DNA of 64,000 bases, from contig NZ_JARVWP010000001.1 of NCBI RefSeq assembly GCF_029846235.1, forward strand, positions 124,001 through 188,000, read 5' to 3'. The translations under genes and the position numbers were made by a program. The notes beneath the pieces were generated by a model. The model had not been told where the DNA came from. It ran no database searches and saw only the letters and a list, made by a program, of their open reading frames with translations. Of this stretch, positions 37,501 to 47,665 are shown in pieces. Source of the stretch: Bradyrhizobium sp. CER78 (GTDB lineage: Bacteria > Pseudomonadota > Alphaproteobacteria > Rhizobiales > Xanthobacteraceae). How positions within the stretch are numbered: position 1 is the first letter of the stretch; each line of letters opens with the position of its first letter.

Positions 37501-37509
37501 GAGCCCGGC

Positions 37510-38337
37510 CTATGCCTGGCCGAACCTCGGCTTGCGCTTCTCCTTGAACGACATGGTCGCCTCCTTGTGGTCGGCCGTCTCGAACGTCACCTGCTCCAGC
37601 GCCATCGAGGCCTCCAGCAGCATGTTGACCCGCTCCTTGACGATCTGGTTGATCGACAGCTTGGTCCAGCGAATGGCCCAGGTCGGACCGTTGGCGAGCT
37701 CGACCGCGATCGCGCGGGCCTTGGCCAGCACCTCCGCGCGCGGCGCGACATGGTTGACCAGCCCGATCCGCTCCGCCTCGTTGCCCTTCAGCAGCGTGCC
37801 ACGGATCAGGAATTCCTTGGCCTTGTTGATGCCGATCAAGAGCGGCCAGATCACCGTGCCGCCATCGCCCGCGACCAGGCCGACGCGCGAGACATGGGTG
37901 TCGCCGATCCGCGCATCTTCGGCCATCACGGTGATGTCACAGAGCAGCGCGTGGGTCGCCGCAAGGCCGATGGCGTCGCCGTTGATCGCCGCGATGATCG
38001 GCTTGTCGAGCTCGAGCTGGCGGGTGACGCCGCGCCGGCTGATCATGGGATCGTGCACCTCGCCCTCTTCCAGCACATCGCCGCCCGGCCGCTCCGACAT
38101 CGCCTTCACGTCGCCACCGACACTGAAGAAGTCTCCGGCGCCGGTCAGCACCACCGCATTGACGGCGTGATCGTCGGCGAGATCGTCCCAGATCGTCCGC
38201 AACTCGCGAATCAGCTTCTGATTGATCGCATTGCGCGCCTGCGGGCGGTTCAAGGTCACGGTCGCGACCTTGTCCGCGACCTCGACCGTCAGACATTCAT
38301 ACTTGGCGTAATTGGACACGTTTGCCTCCATTGTCAT
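37510..38337 (-). CDS. Enoyl-CoA hydratase/isomerase family protein
   Basis: The product is 275 aa of the crotonase fold (VATVTLNRPQARNAINQKLI, GAGDFFSVGGDVKAM, KPIIAAINGDAIGLAATHALLCD). The oxyanion-hole pieces are present. The position of the first hydratase glutamate is not obvious in RIGDTHVSRVGLVAGDGGT, so isomerase or hydrolase activity cannot be excluded. It is the first enzyme gene after gntR and is followed by the fused dehydrogenase. ATG 38331 is an alternative start. Confidence 0.9.
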   Translation of the reverse strand: MTMEANVSNYAKYECLTVEVADKVATVTLNRPQARNAINQKLIRELRTIWDDLADDHAVNAVVLTGAGDFFSVGGDVKAMSERPGGDVLEEGEVHDPMISRRGVTRQLELDKPIIAAINGDAIGLAATHALLCDITVMAEDARIGDTHVSRVGLVAGDGGTVIWPLLIGINKAKEFLIRGTLLKGNEAERIGLVNHVAPRAEVLAKARAIAVELANGPTWAIRWTKLSINQIVKERVNMLLEASMALEQVTFETADHKEATMSFKEKRKPRFGQA

Positions 38338-38376
38338 TGCTGTTTTGAGTGTTGATTTGTCTGCGAGATCTGCGCG

Positions 38377-39243
38377 CTACCGGCGCATTCCCGGCTGTAC
38401 GTCCGCCAACGCGACATGCAGCGACATCGCACCCGGATCCTGTTCCAGCATCCGCTGCACGGATTCCAGGTGCGACCGCAGCAGCCGGCTTGCCAGCTCC
38501 ACATTTCGCTCACTGAGCGCCGCCAGGAATTGCCGCCGCTTCTCCGCCAGCCGCGCCATCGCGACCCCGCTCGAGGCGACCTTGGCGTAGACGAAGCGCA
38601 TGTGGATCTCGGTGACCGAGTCCACGATCATCGCAATCACCTTGTTGCCGGTCGAGGCCGCGAGCAGCTTGTAGAACTCGCGCGAGCATTCGACCCGGTC
38701 GAGCAGCCGCCCCTCCTTGGTCGCGAGCTCCGTCCGCTCGATATTGGCTTCCAGCGCATCGAGGTCGGCCCGGCGCGCATTCGCGCAGGCGAGCTGCACC
38801 ACGAGGTCGAGCACGTGAACGCGCGCCTCCGACAATTCCCGCACGGAAATCGTCCCAAGGCTCAGCATGTCGCGCATAACCTCGTTCATGCGGCGGGTGT
38901 CGCCCTGCTGGATGAAGGCGCCACCCTTGACGCCCTTCTGCAATCGCAGCACGCCGGCCATCTCCAGGCTGCGCAACGCCTCGCGCAGCACATTGCGGCT
39001 GACGCCGAGCTGCTGCGCGAGTTCGCGCTCGGCCGGCAATTTGTCGCCGGGCTTCAGCACGCCGAGCGCCAGTTGCTCGCGAATCCGCTCGCAGATTTCC
39101 TCGAACGTCCGCCGGGTGTGGATCGGCTTGAACGTCGGCGCGGCGGCGGCGCCGGCCGCCCGGTGATCGGTGGCCCGCTCCCGCCGGTTCGGCGAGGCGG
39201 TGCGGGAGCGCTGCGACGCGCGAGGGCTTGACTTGGTGCTCAT
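38377..39243 (-). CDS. GntR/FadR-type transcriptional regulator with FCD domain
   Basis: The product is 288 aa. After a basic, low-complexity N-terminus of about 50 residues comes the winged helix (ERIREQLALGVLKPGDKLPA, then ERELAQQLGVSRNVLREALR), followed by an all-helical FCD ligand domain. It lies upstream of the hydratase operon (39-base gap) and is divergent from a separate acyl-CoA dehydrogenase gene. The dyad at 39258-39272 lies 15 bases in front of its start. It probably represses both directions until an acyl-CoA binds. Confidence 0.9.
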   Translation of the reverse strand: MSTKSSPRASQRSRTASPNRRERATDHRAAGAAAAPTFKPIHTRRTFEEICERIREQLALGVLKPGDKLPAERELAQQLGVSRNVLREALRSLEMAGVLRLQKGVKGGAFIQQGDTRRMNEVMRDMLSLGTISVRELSEARVHVLDLVVQLACANARRADLDALEANIERTELATKEGRLLDRVECSREFYKLLAASTGNKVIAMIVDSVTEIHMRFVYAKVASSGVAMARLAEKRRQFLAALSERNVELASRLLRSHLESVQRMLEQDPGAMSLHVALADVQPGMRR

Positions 39244-39257
39244 GCGGTGAATTATTA

Positions 39258-39272
39258 AATGGATCACCCATT
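39258..39272. promoter_or_regulatory. AATGG-N5-CCATT dyad, candidate GntR operator
   Basis: A 15-base hyphenated dyad (arms AATGG at 39258-39262 and CCATT at 39268-39272) lies in the 81-base divergent gap between the gntR-type gene and the acyl-CoA dehydrogenase gene. Short dyads of this length are typical of FadR-group operators. The surrounding sequence is locally AT-rich (ATTATTAAAT), as expected at a promoter. Confidence 0.5.
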
Positions 39273-39324
39273 CAATGGAAGCCCCTTTTTGGCTTCCGGC
39301 AAAATAAAACAGACGGGAGTCCGC

Positions 39325-40464
39325 ATGAGTTTTTCCGAGGAGCAGGTCGCGTTCCGCGACAACGTGCGCAGGATGGTCGCGAGGCATGTGGCGCCGATCG
39401 CCGCCGAGATCGACGAAACCGACCGCTTCCCGCTCGAGCTGGTCAAGCTGTTCGGCGAGATGGGGCTGATGCAGCTCTGGGTGCCGGAGCGCTATGGCGG
39501 CCCGAACGGCAACCTGACGATGGCCTGCATCGCGCGCGAGGAGATCTCGAAGGTCTCGCCCGCCTGCGCATCGATCGCGGCGCTCAACACCATGTTCATC
39601 ATGCCGCTGCTGCATTTCGGCTCGGAAGAGCAGCGCCAGAAATACTTGCCGATCATCGCCCAGGGCGGCGTGGTCACAGCGATCGCGATCTCGGAGCCGC
39701 AAGCCGGCTCCGACGTCGCCGCGCTCAACACCCGCGCCCGGAAAGACGGCGACAGCTATATCCTCAACGGCCGCAAGCAATGGTGCAGCTACGGTGTCGT
39801 CGCCGACTACATCGTGGTGATGGCGCGAACCAGTGACGGCGCCGGCGCGGATGGCATCAGCGCCTTCATCGTCGAGCCGAAGACCATGCCGGGCATCACG
39901 TTCGGCCGCCATGAGCGCAAGATGGGCTTTCGCGGCGCCCCCAATACCCCGATCTTCTTCGACAATGTGCGGGTCCCGGCGGAAAACCTCGTCGGCGAGG
40001 AAGGCAAGGGTTTTCGCGCGTCGATGCGCGCGCTCGACCTCAACCGCCCGACCATCGGCGCGCAGTCCGTCGGCCTCGCGCAAGGCGCGCTCGATGCCTG
40101 CATCGCCTACGCCAAGGAGCGCAAGCAGTTCAAGCAGCCGATCGCCGAGTTCCAGGGCGTGCAGTTCATGCTCGCCGACATGGCCATGCAGATCGAGGCG
40201 GCCCGCGCCCTGGTCTATGAATGTGCGCGCGCCGGCGATGCGGGCGACTGGAAGCGGCTCAACGTGCTTGCCAGCATGGCGAAATGCGTCGGCAGCGACA
40301 TGGCGATGAAGGTCACGACCGACGCGGTGCAGATCTTCGGTGGCTATGGCTACACCATGGACTACCCGGTCGAGCGCATGATGCGCGACGCCAAGCTGAC
40401 CCAGATTTTCGAAGGCACCAACCAGATCCAGCGCGTGGTGATCGCCCGCGAGCTGCTGCGCTAG
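39325..40464 (+). CDS. Acyl-CoA dehydrogenase (single-domain)
   Basis: The product is 379 aa, the usual length. It has the flavin motif [28 protein letters not shown], the C-terminal [20 protein letters not shown], and [17 protein letters not shown]. The catalytic base is expected in the [11 protein letters not shown] region, as in short-chain and isovaleryl-type enzymes. ATG 39325 has GGGAG ten bases upstream; the open frame begins earlier, but that extension covers the operator region. The gene is divergent from gntR and followed by a binding-protein gene at 40 bases. Confidence 0.94.
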   Translation: MSFSEEQVAFRDNVRRMVARHVAPIAAEIDETDRFPLELVKLFGEMGLMQLWVPERYGGPNGNLTMACIAREEISKVSPACASIAALNTMFIMPLLHFGSEEQRQKYLPIIAQGGVVTAIAISEPQAGSDVAALNTRARKDGDSYILNGRKQWCSYGVVADYIVVMARTSDGAGADGISAFIVEPKTMPGITFGRHERKMGFRGAPNTPIFFDNVRVPAENLVGEEGKGFRASMRALDLNRPTIGAQSVGLAQGALDACIAYAKERKQFKQPIAEFQGVQFMLADMAMQIEAARALVYECARAGDAGDWKRLNVLASMAKCVGSDMAMKVTTDAVQIFGGYGYTMDYPVERMMRDAKLTQIFEGTNQIQRVVIARELLR

Positions 40465-40504
40465 GGCAGATTTCAACAAGAAACGAATTACAGGGAGAAC
40501 GACC

Positions 40505-41716
40505 TTGAACCACCTCATCGACCGGGCGTTGGCGGCCGTCGCGCTGTCGGCCCTGCTGGCGGCGCCCGCCTACGCGCAGAAAGCCTATGGTCCCGGCGTC
40601 AGCGATACCGAGATCAAGCTCGGCCAGTCGACGCCGCTCAGCGGCCCGGCCTCTGCCTTCGGCGCGGGCGCCGGGCGCGCCGTGGTCGGCTATTTCGAGA
40701 TGCTGAACGCGAAAGGCGGCATCAACGGCCGCAAGATCAACTTCACCCAGCTCGACAACGCCTACAGCGCGCCGAAGGCCGTCGAGCAGTCCCGCAAGCT
40801 GATCGAGGACGTCGGCGTCCTGGCCGAAGTCGGCACGATCGGCACCGCGCCGAACGTCGCTATCCAGAAATATCTCAACGCCAAGCAGGTGCCGCAGCTC
40901 TTCATCACCGCCGGCGGACGCCGCTTCAACGATCCCAAAACCTTTCCGTGGACGATCCCGCTCTATCCGGACTTCGAGACCGAGGGCCGCGTTGTCGCCA
41001 AGTACATCCTGACCGCGAAGCCCGACGCCAGGATCGGCGTGCTCTATCAGAATGACGACTACGGCAAGGACTATCTCAAGGGTCTGCGCGCCGGTCTCGG
41101 CCCGAAGGCCGAGCTGATCGTCGCCCAGGCCTCCTATGAGCTCGCCGACCCGACGATCGACTCGCAGATCGTGCAGCTGAAGGCCGCCGGCGTTGACACG
41201 CTGGTCGAGCAGTCGTCGTCCAAGGCCGCCGCGCAATCGATCCGCAAGGTGTTCGAGCTCGGCTGGAAGCCGCTGCACGTGATCGGCGGCTCGACGGCAT
41301 CGGTCGAAACCATCCTGAAGCCGGCAGGCCTCGAAGCATCGAAGGGGCTGGTCACCACGCAATTCCTCAAGCAACCGGGCGACCCGGCCTGGGCCAATGA
41401 CGATGAGGTCAAGGCCTACAAGGAGTTTCTCAAGACGTACGCACCTTCAGCCAATCCGGACGACTACTCCGTGCTCGTTGCCTACATGAACGTGCACGCC
41501 CTGGAGCTGGCGCTACGCAAATGCGGCGACGACCTGACCCGCGAGAACCTGATCAAACAGGCGACCTCGCTGAGCGGCGAGCGGCTGCCGATGATGCTGC
41601 CGGGCGTCTCGATCGGCACCCGGCCCGGCGACTACACGCCGTTCCGAACCTTGCGGATCGCGACGTTCGACGGCGAAAGCTGGTCGCTGACCGGCGAACC
41701 GCTGTCGGCCGACTAG
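40505..41716 (+). CDS. ABC-type periplasmic substrate-binding protein (branched-chain class)
   Basis: The product is 403 aa starting with TTG at 40505, with AGGGAG eight bases upstream. A Sec signal (LAAVALSALLAAPAYAQ) precedes a type I binding fold (DTEIKLGQSTPLSGPASAFG, QNDDYGKDYLKGLRAGLG). It has no permease or ATPase neighbour. Its place behind an acyl-CoA dehydrogenase suggests that it binds the acid that this module oxidises, using a transporter encoded elsewhere. Confidence 0.92.
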   Translation: MNHLIDRALAAVALSALLAAPAYAQKAYGPGVSDTEIKLGQSTPLSGPASAFGAGAGRAVVGYFEMLNAKGGINGRKINFTQLDNAYSAPKAVEQSRKLIEDVGVLAEVGTIGTAPNVAIQKYLNAKQVPQLFITAGGRRFNDPKTFPWTIPLYPDFETEGRVVAKYILTAKPDARIGVLYQNDDYGKDYLKGLRAGLGPKAELIVAQASYELADPTIDSQIVQLKAAGVDTLVEQSSSKAAAQSIRKVFELGWKPLHVIGGSTASVETILKPAGLEASKGLVTTQFLKQPGDPAWANDDEVKAYKEFLKTYAPSANPDDYSVLVAYMNVHALELALRKCGDDLTRENLIKQATSLSGERLPMMLPGVSIGTRPGDYTPFRTLRIATFDGESWSLTGEPLSAD

Positions 41717-41761
41717 GCCGGTTGGCAAGAACCGTCTTCTGTGGCTCTCGCCAACGTCACC

Positions 41762-43432
41762 TCACGCGCGCAAGCTCGGCAGATCGAGCCCATTGGCACG
41801 GGCGCATTCGATCGCGGTCTCATAGCCGGCGTCGGCGTGGCGCATGACGCCGGTCGCAGGATCGTTCCACAGCACGCGTTCGAGCCGGCGCGCCGCCTCC
41901 GGCGTGCCGTCCGCGACGATCACCATGCCGGCGTGCTGCGAATAGCCGATGCCGACGCCGCCGCCGTGATGCAGCGACACCCAGGTGGCGCCGCTCGCAC
42001 AGTTGAGCAGCGCGTTGAGCAACGGCCAATCGGACACCGCATCGGAGCCGTCCCGCATCGCCTCGGTCTCGCGGTTCGGGCTCGCCACCGAGCCGCTGTC
42101 GAGATGATCGCGGCCGATCACGATCGGCGCCTTGAGCTCGCCCCGCGCCACCATCTCGTTGAAGGCAAGGCCGAGCCGATGGCGGTCGCCGAGACCGACC
42201 CAGCAGATCCGCGCCGGCAGCCCCTGAAACTTGATGCGCGCCTTCGCCATGTCGAGCCAATTGTGCAGGTGGCCATCGTTCGGCATCAGCTCCTTGACCT
42301 TGGCATCGGTCTTGAAGATGTCCTCCGGATCGCCCGATAGCGCCGCCCAGCGGAACGGGCCCACGCCGCGGCAAAACAGCGGACGGATATAGGCCGGAAC
42401 GAAGCCCGGAAAATCGAACGCCTGCTTCAGGCCCATGTCCTTGGCCATCTGGCGGATGTTGTTGCCGTAGTCGAGCGTCGGGATTCCCTGCGCGTGGAAA
42501 TCCAGCATGGCCTGGACGTGATCGACCATCGAGGTCTTGGCCGCGGTCTCGACCGCCTTCGGATCGGCGGCGCGCCGTGTTTCCCAGTCGACGAGCGTCC
42601 ACCCCCTCGGCAAATAGCCGTTGATCGGATCATGCGCGCTGGTCTGGTCGGTGACGATATCAGGCCGCACGCCGCGGCGCACCAGCTCGGGAAAGATCTC
42701 AGCCGCATTGCCGAGCAGGCCGACCGATACAGGCTTCCCGCTCTTGGTCGCGTCGGCAATGATCGCCAGCGCGTCATCGAGCGTCGTCGCCTGACGGTCG
42801 AGATAGCCCGTGCGCAGCCGCATCTCGATGCGGCTCGGCTGGCACTCGACGGCAAGCATCGAGGCGCCGGCCATGGTCGCGGCCAGCGGCTGCGCGCCGC
42901 CCATGCCGCCGAGGCCGGCCGTGAGAATCCATTTGCCGGCGAGGCTGCCGCCATAGTGCCGGCGGCCGACCTCAACGAACGTCTCGTAGGTCCCCTGCAC
43001 GATGCCCTGGCTGCCGATATAGATCCAGGAGCCCGCCGTCATCTGGCCGAACATCATCAAGCCCTGGCGGTCGAGCTCGTTGAAATGATCGAGGGTCGCC
43101 CAATGCGGCACCAGGTTCGAGTTCGCGATCAGGACGCGCGGCGCGTCCGCATGGGTGCGGAACACGCCGACCGGCTTGCCGGACTGAACCAGCAGCGTCT
43201 GGTCGCCTTCCAGCTTGCGCAACGAAGCGGCGATCCGGTCAAAACTTTCCCAGTCGCGCGCCGCACGCCCGATGCCGCCATAGACCACGAGCTCGCTCGG
43301 ACGCTCGGCGACATCGGGATCCAGATTGTTCATCAGCATGCGCAGCGGCGCCTCCGTAAGCCAGCTCTTCGCGCTGATGTCGCTGCCTCGGGGTGCACGG
43401 ATGATACGTTCGTTGTCCAGTCGGCGGTTCAT
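41762..43432 (-). CDS. hutU: Urocanate hydratase
   Basis: The product is 556 aa, the normal length. The Rossmann glycine region [14 protein letters not shown], the downstream [15 protein letters not shown] and the C-terminal [20 protein letters not shown] are diagnostic. The enzyme uses tightly bound NAD+ to turn urocanate into imidazolonepropionate. It is the last gene of the minus-strand hut operon, 18 bases after hutH, and is convergent with the binding-protein gene at 40505-41716. Confidence 0.97.
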   Translation of the reverse strand: MNRRLDNERIIRAPRGSDISAKSWLTEAPLRMLMNNLDPDVAERPSELVVYGGIGRAARDWESFDRIAASLRKLEGDQTLLVQSGKPVGVFRTHADAPRVLIANSNLVPHWATLDHFNELDRQGLMMFGQMTAGSWIYIGSQGIVQGTYETFVEVGRRHYGGSLAGKWILTAGLGGMGGAQPLAATMAGASMLAVECQPSRIEMRLRTGYLDRQATTLDDALAIIADATKSGKPVSVGLLGNAAEIFPELVRRGVRPDIVTDQTSAHDPINGYLPRGWTLVDWETRRAADPKAVETAAKTSMVDHVQAMLDFHAQGIPTLDYGNNIRQMAKDMGLKQAFDFPGFVPAYIRPLFCRGVGPFRWAALSGDPEDIFKTDAKVKELMPNDGHLHNWLDMAKARIKFQGLPARICWVGLGDRHRLGLAFNEMVARGELKAPIVIGRDHLDSGSVASPNRETEAMRDGSDAVSDWPLLNALLNCASGATWVSLHHGGGVGIGYSQHAGMVIVADGTPEAARRLERVLWNDPATGVMRHADAGYETAIECARANGLDLPSLRA

Positions 43433-43450
43433 GACGGATGTCCCTGTCGG

Positions 43451-45010
43451 CTAAGCAAGTTTTGGAAACGGATCAGTCGGAAGGGCTGCGATCGCGGCGG
43501 CGGGTAACGCGTCGGCTTCGATCAGCCTCGCCGCCCGCGCGAGATCGTCGGCCATGTAGCGGTCGGCGGCGAGCGCCGGAACATGCTCGCGCAACGCGGC
43601 AATCACCGCTGCAAGCGGCGCGCTGGTCGCATGTGGTGCGCGCAGCGTGATGCCCTGCGCTGCGACCAGGAGCTCTATGCCGAGGATGGCGGCGAGGTTA
43701 TCGGCCATGTCGGACAGCCGTCGCGCGGCATGCGCGGCCATCGAGACGTGATCCTCCTGGTTGGCGCTGGTCGGCGTGGAATCGATCGAGCACGGCATCG
43801 CGCGCTGCTTGTTCTCGGCATAGAGCGCAGCCGCCGTGACCTCGGCGATCATGAACCCGGAATTGATGCCGGGGTCGGGCGTCAGGAACGGCGGCAAGCC
43901 GAAATTCAAGGCGGGATCGACGAGGGTCGCGATCCGTCGCTCGCTGGTCGCGCCGATCTCCGAGAGCGCCAGCGCGATCTGATCGGCGGCGAACGCGACC
44001 GGCTCGGCGTGGAAGTTGCCGCCGGACACGATCTCGCCGGTCTCGACCAGCACCAGCGGGTTATCGGTGACGGCATTGGCCTCAATGGTCAGCCCGCGCG
44101 CGGCCTGCGCGAGCAGGTCGAGCACGGCGCCCGCGACCTGCGGCTGGCAGCGCAGGCAATAAGGGTCCTGCACGCGCTCGTCGCCTTCGAGATGCGACTG
44201 CCTGATATCGCTGCCGTCAAGCAGTGCCATCAAGGTCGCGGCCGCCGCAATCTGTCCGTCATGGCCGCGCAAGGCCTGTATCTCCGGACGGAACGGCACC
44301 GTGGAAGCCATCGCCGCGTCGACCGAAAGCGCACCGGTCACCAGTGCGGAACACGCCAGCCGATGCGCGCGGAGCAGGCCGGAAATCGCATAGGCGGTCG
44401 AAAACTGCGTGCCGTTGATCAGCGCGAGCCCCTCCTTGGGACCGAGCGTCAACGGCGCGAGGCCGGCAGCCGCCAGCGCTTCGCCGCCCGGCACGATCTT
44501 GCCATCAAGCAATGCCTGCCCTTCCCCGATCATGACCGCGGTCATATGCGCGAGCGGCGCAAGATCGCCGGAGGCACCGACCGAGCCCTGCTGCGGCACG
44601 AGCGGACAGACACCGCGCGCCAGCATGCCCTGCAACTGCTCGATCACGTCGCGCCGCACGCCGGACGCGCCGCGCCCGAGCGAGATCACTTTCAACGCCA
44701 TCATCAGGCGCACGATCGGCTCCGGCGTGGCCGGGCCGACCCCGCAGCAATGCGACAGGATGAGGTTGCGTTGAAGCAGCGCCGTCTGGTCGGGCGCGAT
44801 GCGCGTCGATGCCAGCTTCCCGAAACCGGTATTGATGCCGTAGGCAGGAATGTCAGTCTGTGCCGCCTTCGCCACGATCGCCGCAGCAGCCTCGACCCGC
44901 GGCCAGAATGATGGATCGAGCTCGATCGTCGCTCCGGCGAGCACTCGCGCCAGCACGTCGAGGCCGACAGAGCCGGGCGTGACGATATCAGGCGCGTTGG
45001 AAGCGCTCAT
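43451..45010 (-). CDS. hutH: Histidine ammonia-lyase
   Basis: The product is 519 aa. The cofactor-forming Ala-Ser-Gly triad is at 146-148 in [14 protein letters not shown], and Tyr57 with GINTGFG (58-64) supplies the catalytic loop. It removes ammonia from histidine to give urocanate. ATG 45010 overlaps the hutI stop as ATGA; an extra 32 codons of open frame upstream are a shadow of hutI. Confidence 0.97.
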   Translation of the reverse strand: MSASNAPDIVTPGSVGLDVLARVLAGATIELDPSFWPRVEAAAAIVAKAAQTDIPAYGINTGFGKLASTRIAPDQTALLQRNLILSHCCGVGPATPEPIVRLMMALKVISLGRGASGVRRDVIEQLQGMLARGVCPLVPQQGSVGASGDLAPLAHMTAVMIGEGQALLDGKIVPGGEALAAAGLAPLTLGPKEGLALINGTQFSTAYAISGLLRAHRLACSALVTGALSVDAAMASTVPFRPEIQALRGHDGQIAAAATLMALLDGSDIRQSHLEGDERVQDPYCLRCQPQVAGAVLDLLAQAARGLTIEANAVTDNPLVLVETGEIVSGGNFHAEPVAFAADQIALALSEIGATSERRIATLVDPALNFGLPPFLTPDPGINSGFMIAEVTAAALYAENKQRAMPCSIDSTPTSANQEDHVSMAAHAARRLSDMADNLAAILGIELLVAAQGITLRAPHATSAPLAAVIAALREHVPALAADRYMADDLARAARLIEADALPAAAIAALPTDPFPKLA

Positions 45011-46221
45011 TGTCCCCTCCACACCCGGCGGTGCAGCGGATTGAAGCCGATCCGGTAAACCAGTTCGGCGGGGCGCTCGATGTCCCAGATCGCTAGATCG
45101 CACCATTTGCCGGCCTCGAGTGTCCCGGTCTCCTCGAGCATGCCGAGCGCGCGGGCGCCCTCACGCGTCACGCCAGTAAGGCATTCGTCGACCGTCATCC
45201 GGAACAGCGTTGCGCCCATGTTCATCGTGAGCAACAGCGAGGTCAGCGGCGAGCTGCCGGGATTGCAGTCGGTCGCGAGCGCCATGTGTACGCCGTGCTT
45301 GCGGAACAGCTCGACCGGCGGCTTCTGCGTTTCGCGAATGAAATAGAACGCGCCGGGCAGCAACACGGCCACCGTTCCCGCCTTCGCCATTTCAGCGGCA
45401 CCGGCTTCATCGGTATGTTCAAGATGATCGGCCGACAGCGCAGAGAATTTTGCGGCGAGCGCCGCGCCGCCAAGATTCGACAACTGATCGGCATGCAGCT
45501 TGACCGGCAGTCCAAGCGCGCGCGCCGCCGCGAAGACCCGCGCCGTCTGCTCGCCCGAGAATGCGATGCCCTCCATGAAGGCATCGACGGCATCGGCGAG
45601 GCCGGCCTTGGCCACAGCCGGAAGCATCTCGTTGCAGACCAGATCGATATAGCGGTCCTTGTCGCCATTGGCCTCTGGCGGCAGCGCATGGGCACCGAGA
45701 AACGACGTGCGGACCGCGACCTGGCGCAGGCGGCCGAGGCTGCGTGCCGCCGCAAGCTGCCGCATCTCGGTCTCGACATCGAGTCCATAGCCGGATTTGA
45801 TCTCGACGGTGGTGGCGCCCTCGCCGATCAGCGCGTCGAGCCGCGGCCGCGCGGCGGCAACGAGGTCAGCCTCGGTCGCCTTGCGCGTGGCCGCAACGGT
45901 GGAGACGATGCCGCCGCCTGCGCGCGCGATCTCCTCATAGCTCGCGCCCTTCAGGCGAAGCTCGAACTCGTGTGCGCGATTGCCGCCGAAGACCAGATGG
46001 GTGTGGCAATCGACCAGCCCGGGCGTGATCCAGCGGCCAGCGCAATCGATCCGTTCGACGGCGTCCGCATCCACAGGAAAATCCGCGTGCGAGCCTGCAT
46101 AGACGATGCGGCCGTCGCGCGCCGCGATCAAGCCCTGCTCGACTTCGCCGAGACCGGCGCGATCGCCGCGCATCGTGGCGAGCCGGACGTTGTACCAGAT
46201 GCGGTCGAAGCGCTCTGCCAT
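45007..46221 (-). CDS. hutI: Imidazolonepropionase
   Basis: The product is 404 aa of the amidohydrolase fold, with metal ligands His73 and His75 in [46 protein letters not shown] and [20 protein letters not shown] are typical of HutI. It is the first gene of the minus-strand operon, so the order of transcription is hutI-hutH-hutU. Its start is 31 bases from the palindromic operator. Confidence 0.97.
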   Translation of the reverse strand: MAERFDRIWYNVRLATMRGDRAGLGEVEQGLIAARDGRIVYAGSHADFPVDADAVERIDCAGRWITPGLVDCHTHLVFGGNRAHEFELRLKGASYEEIARAGGGIVSTVAATRKATEADLVAAARPRLDALIGEGATTVEIKSGYGLDVETEMRQLAAARSLGRLRQVAVRTSFLGAHALPPEANGDKDRYIDLVCNEMLPAVAKAGLADAVDAFMEGIAFSGEQTARVFAAARALGLPVKLHADQLSNLGGAALAAKFSALSADHLEHTDEAGAAEMAKAGTVAVLLPGAFYFIRETQKPPVELFRKHGVHMALATDCNPGSSPLTSLLLTMNMGATLFRMTVDECLTGVTREGARALGMLEETGTLEAGKWCDLAIWDIERPAELVYRIGFNPLHRRVWRGQ

Positions 46222-46252
46222 GCGATCGTCCCCTCGAGGTGGGATGCTTGAC

Positions 46253-46272
46253 TTATATGTCTAGACATATAA
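46253..46272. promoter_or_regulatory. Perfect 20-bp palindrome, candidate HutC operator
   Basis: TTATATGTCTAGACATATAA is identical on both strands and lies in the 85-base divergent gap between hutI and hutF. HutC belongs to the GntR/UTRA group, which binds palindromes as dimers. A single site here could repress both hutIHU and hutFC. Confidence 0.82.
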
Positions 46273-46306
46273 TCGTGTCCGGGTTCTGTCCAGCCGGCAT
46301 GGAAAA

Positions 46307-47665
46307 ATGACCCGACTGCATTTCGCATTCGCGCTGCTGCCCTCGGGCTGGGCCAATGACGTGCGGGTCGAGCTCACCGGCGGCGCGATTGCGTCGGTGA
46401 CGGCAGGCGTTGCGCCCGCCGCCGGCGATGAACGTCACCAATTGGCGGTTCCGGGACTGGCGAGCCTGCACAGCCACGCGTTCCAGCGCGGCATGGCCGG
46501 CCTTGCCGAACTGCGTGGCGATACGACCGACACGTTCTGGACCTGGCGCGAGACGATGTATCGCTTCGCGCTGACCATGACGCCGGACGACGTCGCCGCG
46601 GTTGCGACGCTGCTTTATGTCGAGATGCTCGAGCGCGGCTTTACCCGCGTCGGCGAGTTTCACTATCTGCATCATGATCGCGACGGCTCGCCTTACGGCA
46701 ATCCGGCCGAGATGGCCGTGCGCATTGCGGAGGCAGCTGAAGCCTCCGGCATCGGACTCACGCTGCTGCCGAGCTTTTATGCCCATGGCACCTTCGGCGG
46801 CGCGGCGCCGCACGCCGGGCAGCGTCGCTTCATCTGCACGGTCGATCAGTTCGCCGCGCTGATGGCAGCCTCGCGCGAGGCGATCCGAACACTCCCCGGC
46901 GCCAATATCGGCATCGCCCCGCACAGTCTCCGCGCAGTGGCGCCAGATGAGCTTGCGGCAATCATCCCGCTTGCCGGGGTCGATCCGATCCATATCCACG
47001 CCGCCGAACAGGTGCGCGAGGTGGAAGATTGCCTCGCCTGGTCGGGCCAGCGGCCGGTGCAATGGCTGCTCGAACACGCGCCCGTCGACCGGCGCTGGTG
47101 CCTCATTCACGCAACTCACATGACGGAGCAGGAAGTCGCGGCACTCGCCGGCAGCGGAGCAGTTGCCGGCCTCTGCCCCGTCACCGAAGCAAGCCTCGGC
47201 GACGGCATCTTTTCCGCGCGCGAGTTCCTGGGAGCAGGCGGCCGGTTCGGCATCGGAACCGATTCCAACGTGCTGGTCGGCGTCGCCGACGAGCTCCGTC
47301 AACTCGAATACGGTCAGCGGCTCAAGCACCGCGAACGCAACGTGCTCTCGGGGCGCCCGGGTGCATCGACCGGCCGCGCCTTGTTCGATCATGCGTTGGC
47401 CGGCGGCGCGCAGGCTCTGGCACAAACCAAGGTTGGGCTGATGCCTGGCGCACGCGCCGACATCGTCACGCTCGACACCGCGCATCCATCCCTGGCGGGA
47501 CGGTCGGGCGATGCGGTTCTCGACGGCTGGCTGTTTGCTACCGGCACCGACGCGATCGATTGCGTGTGGGCCGGCGGCGACAAACTGGTCGCGGGTGGAC
47601 GGCACCGGCTGCGCGACAAGGCGCGGGAGCGGTTCAATGCCAGCGTCCGGAGGCTCGTCGCATGA
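46307..47665 (+). CDS. hutF: Formimidoylglutamate deiminase
   Basis: The product is 452 aa of the amidohydrolase fold, with His55 and His57 in LASLHSHAFQRGMAG and the conserved FWTWRETMYRF that marks HutF. HIHAAEQVREVEDC and GTDSNVLVGVADELRQLEYG follow. It releases ammonia from formiminoglutamate to give N-formylglutamate, so this organism uses the HutF-HutG route rather than a formimidase. The HutG deformylase needed for the last step is not in the window. Its stop overlaps the hutC start as ATGA. Confidence 0.96.
   Translation: MTRLHFAFALLPSGWANDVRVELTGGAIASVTAGVAPAAGDERHQLAVPGLASLHSHAFQRGMAGLAELRGDTTDTFWTWRETMYRFALTMTPDDVAAVATLLYVEMLERGFTRVGEFHYLHHDRDGSPYGNPAEMAVRIAEAAEASGIGLTLLPSFYAHGTFGGAAPHAGQRRFICTVDQFAALMAASREAIRTLPGANIGIAPHSLRAVAPDELAAIIPLAGVDPIHIHAAEQVREVEDCLAWSGQRPVQWLLEHAPVDRRWCLIHATHMTEQEVAALAGSGAVAGLCPVTEASLGDGIFSAREFLGAGGRFGIGTDSNVLVGVADELRQLEYGQRLKHRERNVLSGRPGASTGRALFDHALAGGAQALAQTKVGLMPGARADIVTLDTAHPSLAGRSGDAVLDGWLFATGTDAIDCVWAGGDKLVAGGRHRLRDKARERFNASVRRLVA

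Noticed and set aside
38377..40518. 713-codon minus-strand open frame including the GntR protein
   Set aside because: The part upstream of 39243 is antisense to the acyl-CoA dehydrogenase gene and lacks any family sequence; the GntR protein begins at 39243.
41717..41761. Terminator between the convergent binding-protein gene and hutU
   Set aside because: Only a weak GTTGGC/GCCAAC pair 23 bases apart and no U-run, so no terminator can be claimed.
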